This document shows positions 23,301 to 23,833 of a stretch of 23,833 nucleotides of DNA, piece after piece. Below the pieces are notes generated by a model. The model had not been told where the DNA came from. It ran no database searches and was given only the letters and a program-made list of their open reading frames with translations. How positions within the stretch are numbered: position 1 is the stretch's first letter; each line of letters starts with the position of its first letter. This DNA is from a virus: the IMG/VR virus record IMGVR_UViG_3300037357_000149, positions 1 to 23,833 of that record; one strand, written 5' to 3'. The position numbers were made by a program, and so were the translations under genes.

Positions 23301-23310
23301 CTCCTCTTCC
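23301..23310 (-). promoter_or_regulatory. Strong ribosome binding site of the 202-aa gene
   Basis: Minus strand GGAAGAGGAG, 9 nt before the ATG at 23291, is among the best Shine-Dalgarno sequences in the window. It lies directly after a heptamer element, fitting a fresh and strong translation start for an abundant head protein. Confidence 0.55.
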
Positions 23311-23315
23311 TTTTA

Positions 23316-23345
23316 ACTGGCCACTGACCACCGGCCACTGGCTAC
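23316..23345 (-). repeat. Intergenic 30-nt heptamer element
   Basis: On the + strand: ACTGGCC ACTGACC ACCGGCC ACTGGCT plus AC. It lies within a few bases of the stop of the right-edge capsid gene and is followed, in the minus sense, by the ribosome binding site of the 202-aa gene. Confidence 0.85.
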
Positions 23346-23346
23346 T

Positions 23347-23833
23347 TTAGGAGGGAATCCCGTAGATCCCGTAAAACCCGTTGAACCCGCAGGAAAACCG
23401 CATCCAGCCAGCGGTCATGATGCTCCGGCTCATGAACTCGATGTCGTGGACCACGTTGAACGCCTCGCGGTTGTAGAACCGCAGCTCCGTCTCGGCCGGA
23501 TCGCTCTCGATCATCCACGCGTTCGGGTCCGTCAGGTAATCCCACACCATCCACGAGTCGAACGAAGGCAGCCCCGCGCGCCGCTTGAAGCTGTTGATCG
23601 CCCGGTTCGCCGTGTCGCTGCGATCCTGGCCGCCCAGCAGCTCCGCCGCGATGAACTCCAGCGCCGGCGGCACAATCATCTGCTTGGGAGGAATGCGCAG
23701 CCGCTTGCCCCGCGCATCGAGCGTGGTCCGCATCGCCGTCAGCGCCAACTGGATACTGGTCACGTCCGGATCGCTCGCCACCGAAGCCACGTTCGACTGC
23801 ACTCCGCCGCCGAGCAGCGGATGAGACGAGCTG
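23347..23833 (-). CDS. Major capsid protein, C-terminal part (5' end off right edge)
   Basis: The frame is open to the right edge with no stop. The GTG at 23802 is only an internal codon, because HPLLGGG upstream of it already belongs to the coat-protein pattern. The visible 161 residues read like the C-terminal half of an HK97-type major capsid protein: HPLLGGGVQSN, then IQLALTAMRTTLDARGKRLRI, PPKQMIVPPALEFIAAELL, a short loop with DTANRAINSF, DYLTDPNAWMIES, ELRFYNREAF and a final GWMRFSCGFNGFYGIYG before the stop. The pattern 'sHp...SN......D.rGk.L.i.P..l.VPp.LE..A' is typical. It forms the icosahedral shell. A heptamer element follows its stop. Confidence 0.85.
   Translation of the reverse strand, partial: SSSHPLLGGGVQSNVASVASDPDVTSIQLALTAMRTTLDARGKRLRIPPKQMIVPPALEFIAAELLGGQDRSDTANRAINSFKRRAGLPSFDSWMVWDYLTDPNAWMIESDPAETELRFYNREAFNVVHDIEFMSRSIMTAGWMRFSCGFNGFYGIYGIPS

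Noticed and set aside
1-23833. tRNA, integrase, attachment site, terminase, portal, holin/endolysin pair
   Set aside because: I looked for these on both strands and saw no convincing sequence. Prophage versus free phage cannot be decided from this window.

Overview
The window is a GC-rich stretch, by eye well above 60% G+C. Every convincing gene lies on the minus strand, so the operon reads from the right edge to the left edge. It looks like the virion-structure half of a short-tailed (podovirus-like) phage or prophage. The host cannot be named. The base composition and the GGCCAGT heptamer spacers between genes resemble soil Acidobacteriota DNA, but that is a loose inference. No integrase, terminase, portal, polymerase, lysis cassette, tRNA or CRISPR array is visible. 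Portal and terminase would be expected beyond the right edge.

In transcription order: the C-terminal part of an HK97-fold-like major capsid protein runs in from the right edge. A beta-rich probable head decoration protein (202 aa) follows, then a second capsid-like protein (327 aa), a small beta-rich protein (101 aa), and a fibre-like protein with a signal-peptide-like N-terminus and three long repeats (390 aa). Next is the head-tail connector region: three adaptor-like proteins (292, about 236 and 228 aa), with a GTV-repeat virion protein (451 aa) between the second and third. An orphan beta-class DNA methyltransferase overlaps the genes on both sides. The 1393-aa tail nozzle/propeller-like protein follows. 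It carries six copies of a roughly 115-residue domain and ends in six tryptophan-centred repeats spaced exactly 14 residues apart. A coupled 45-aa ORF, a 162-aa beta protein and a 981-aa receptor-binding candidate with a possible glycosidase-like barrel come next.

The left third looks like an ejection-protein module in the order known from T7 (gp13-gp16). It holds a small hydrophobic protein (54 aa), a GNAT-fold protein resembling T7 gp13/DUF2833, a 183-aa protein, a 436-aa Ala/Pro-rich protein, and an ORF of at least 1710 codons that leaves the left edge. That giant has an N-terminal ParB-type domain (NGHHRLEL motif) of the kind found in phage 'polyvalent' proteins thought to enter the cell with the DNA.

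The genes are tightly packed, with many 1-8 base overlaps that suggest translational coupling. Four of the wider junctions carry an almost identical 30-base element made of four 7-mers. A fifth copy lies inside the giant ORF, beside a place where the coding signal changes frame. These elements, the Trp 14-mers, the two capsid-like genes, the embedded methyltransferase and the ParB-bearing ejection candidate are the points most worth checking. All functional names come from reading sequence patterns, not from database searches.
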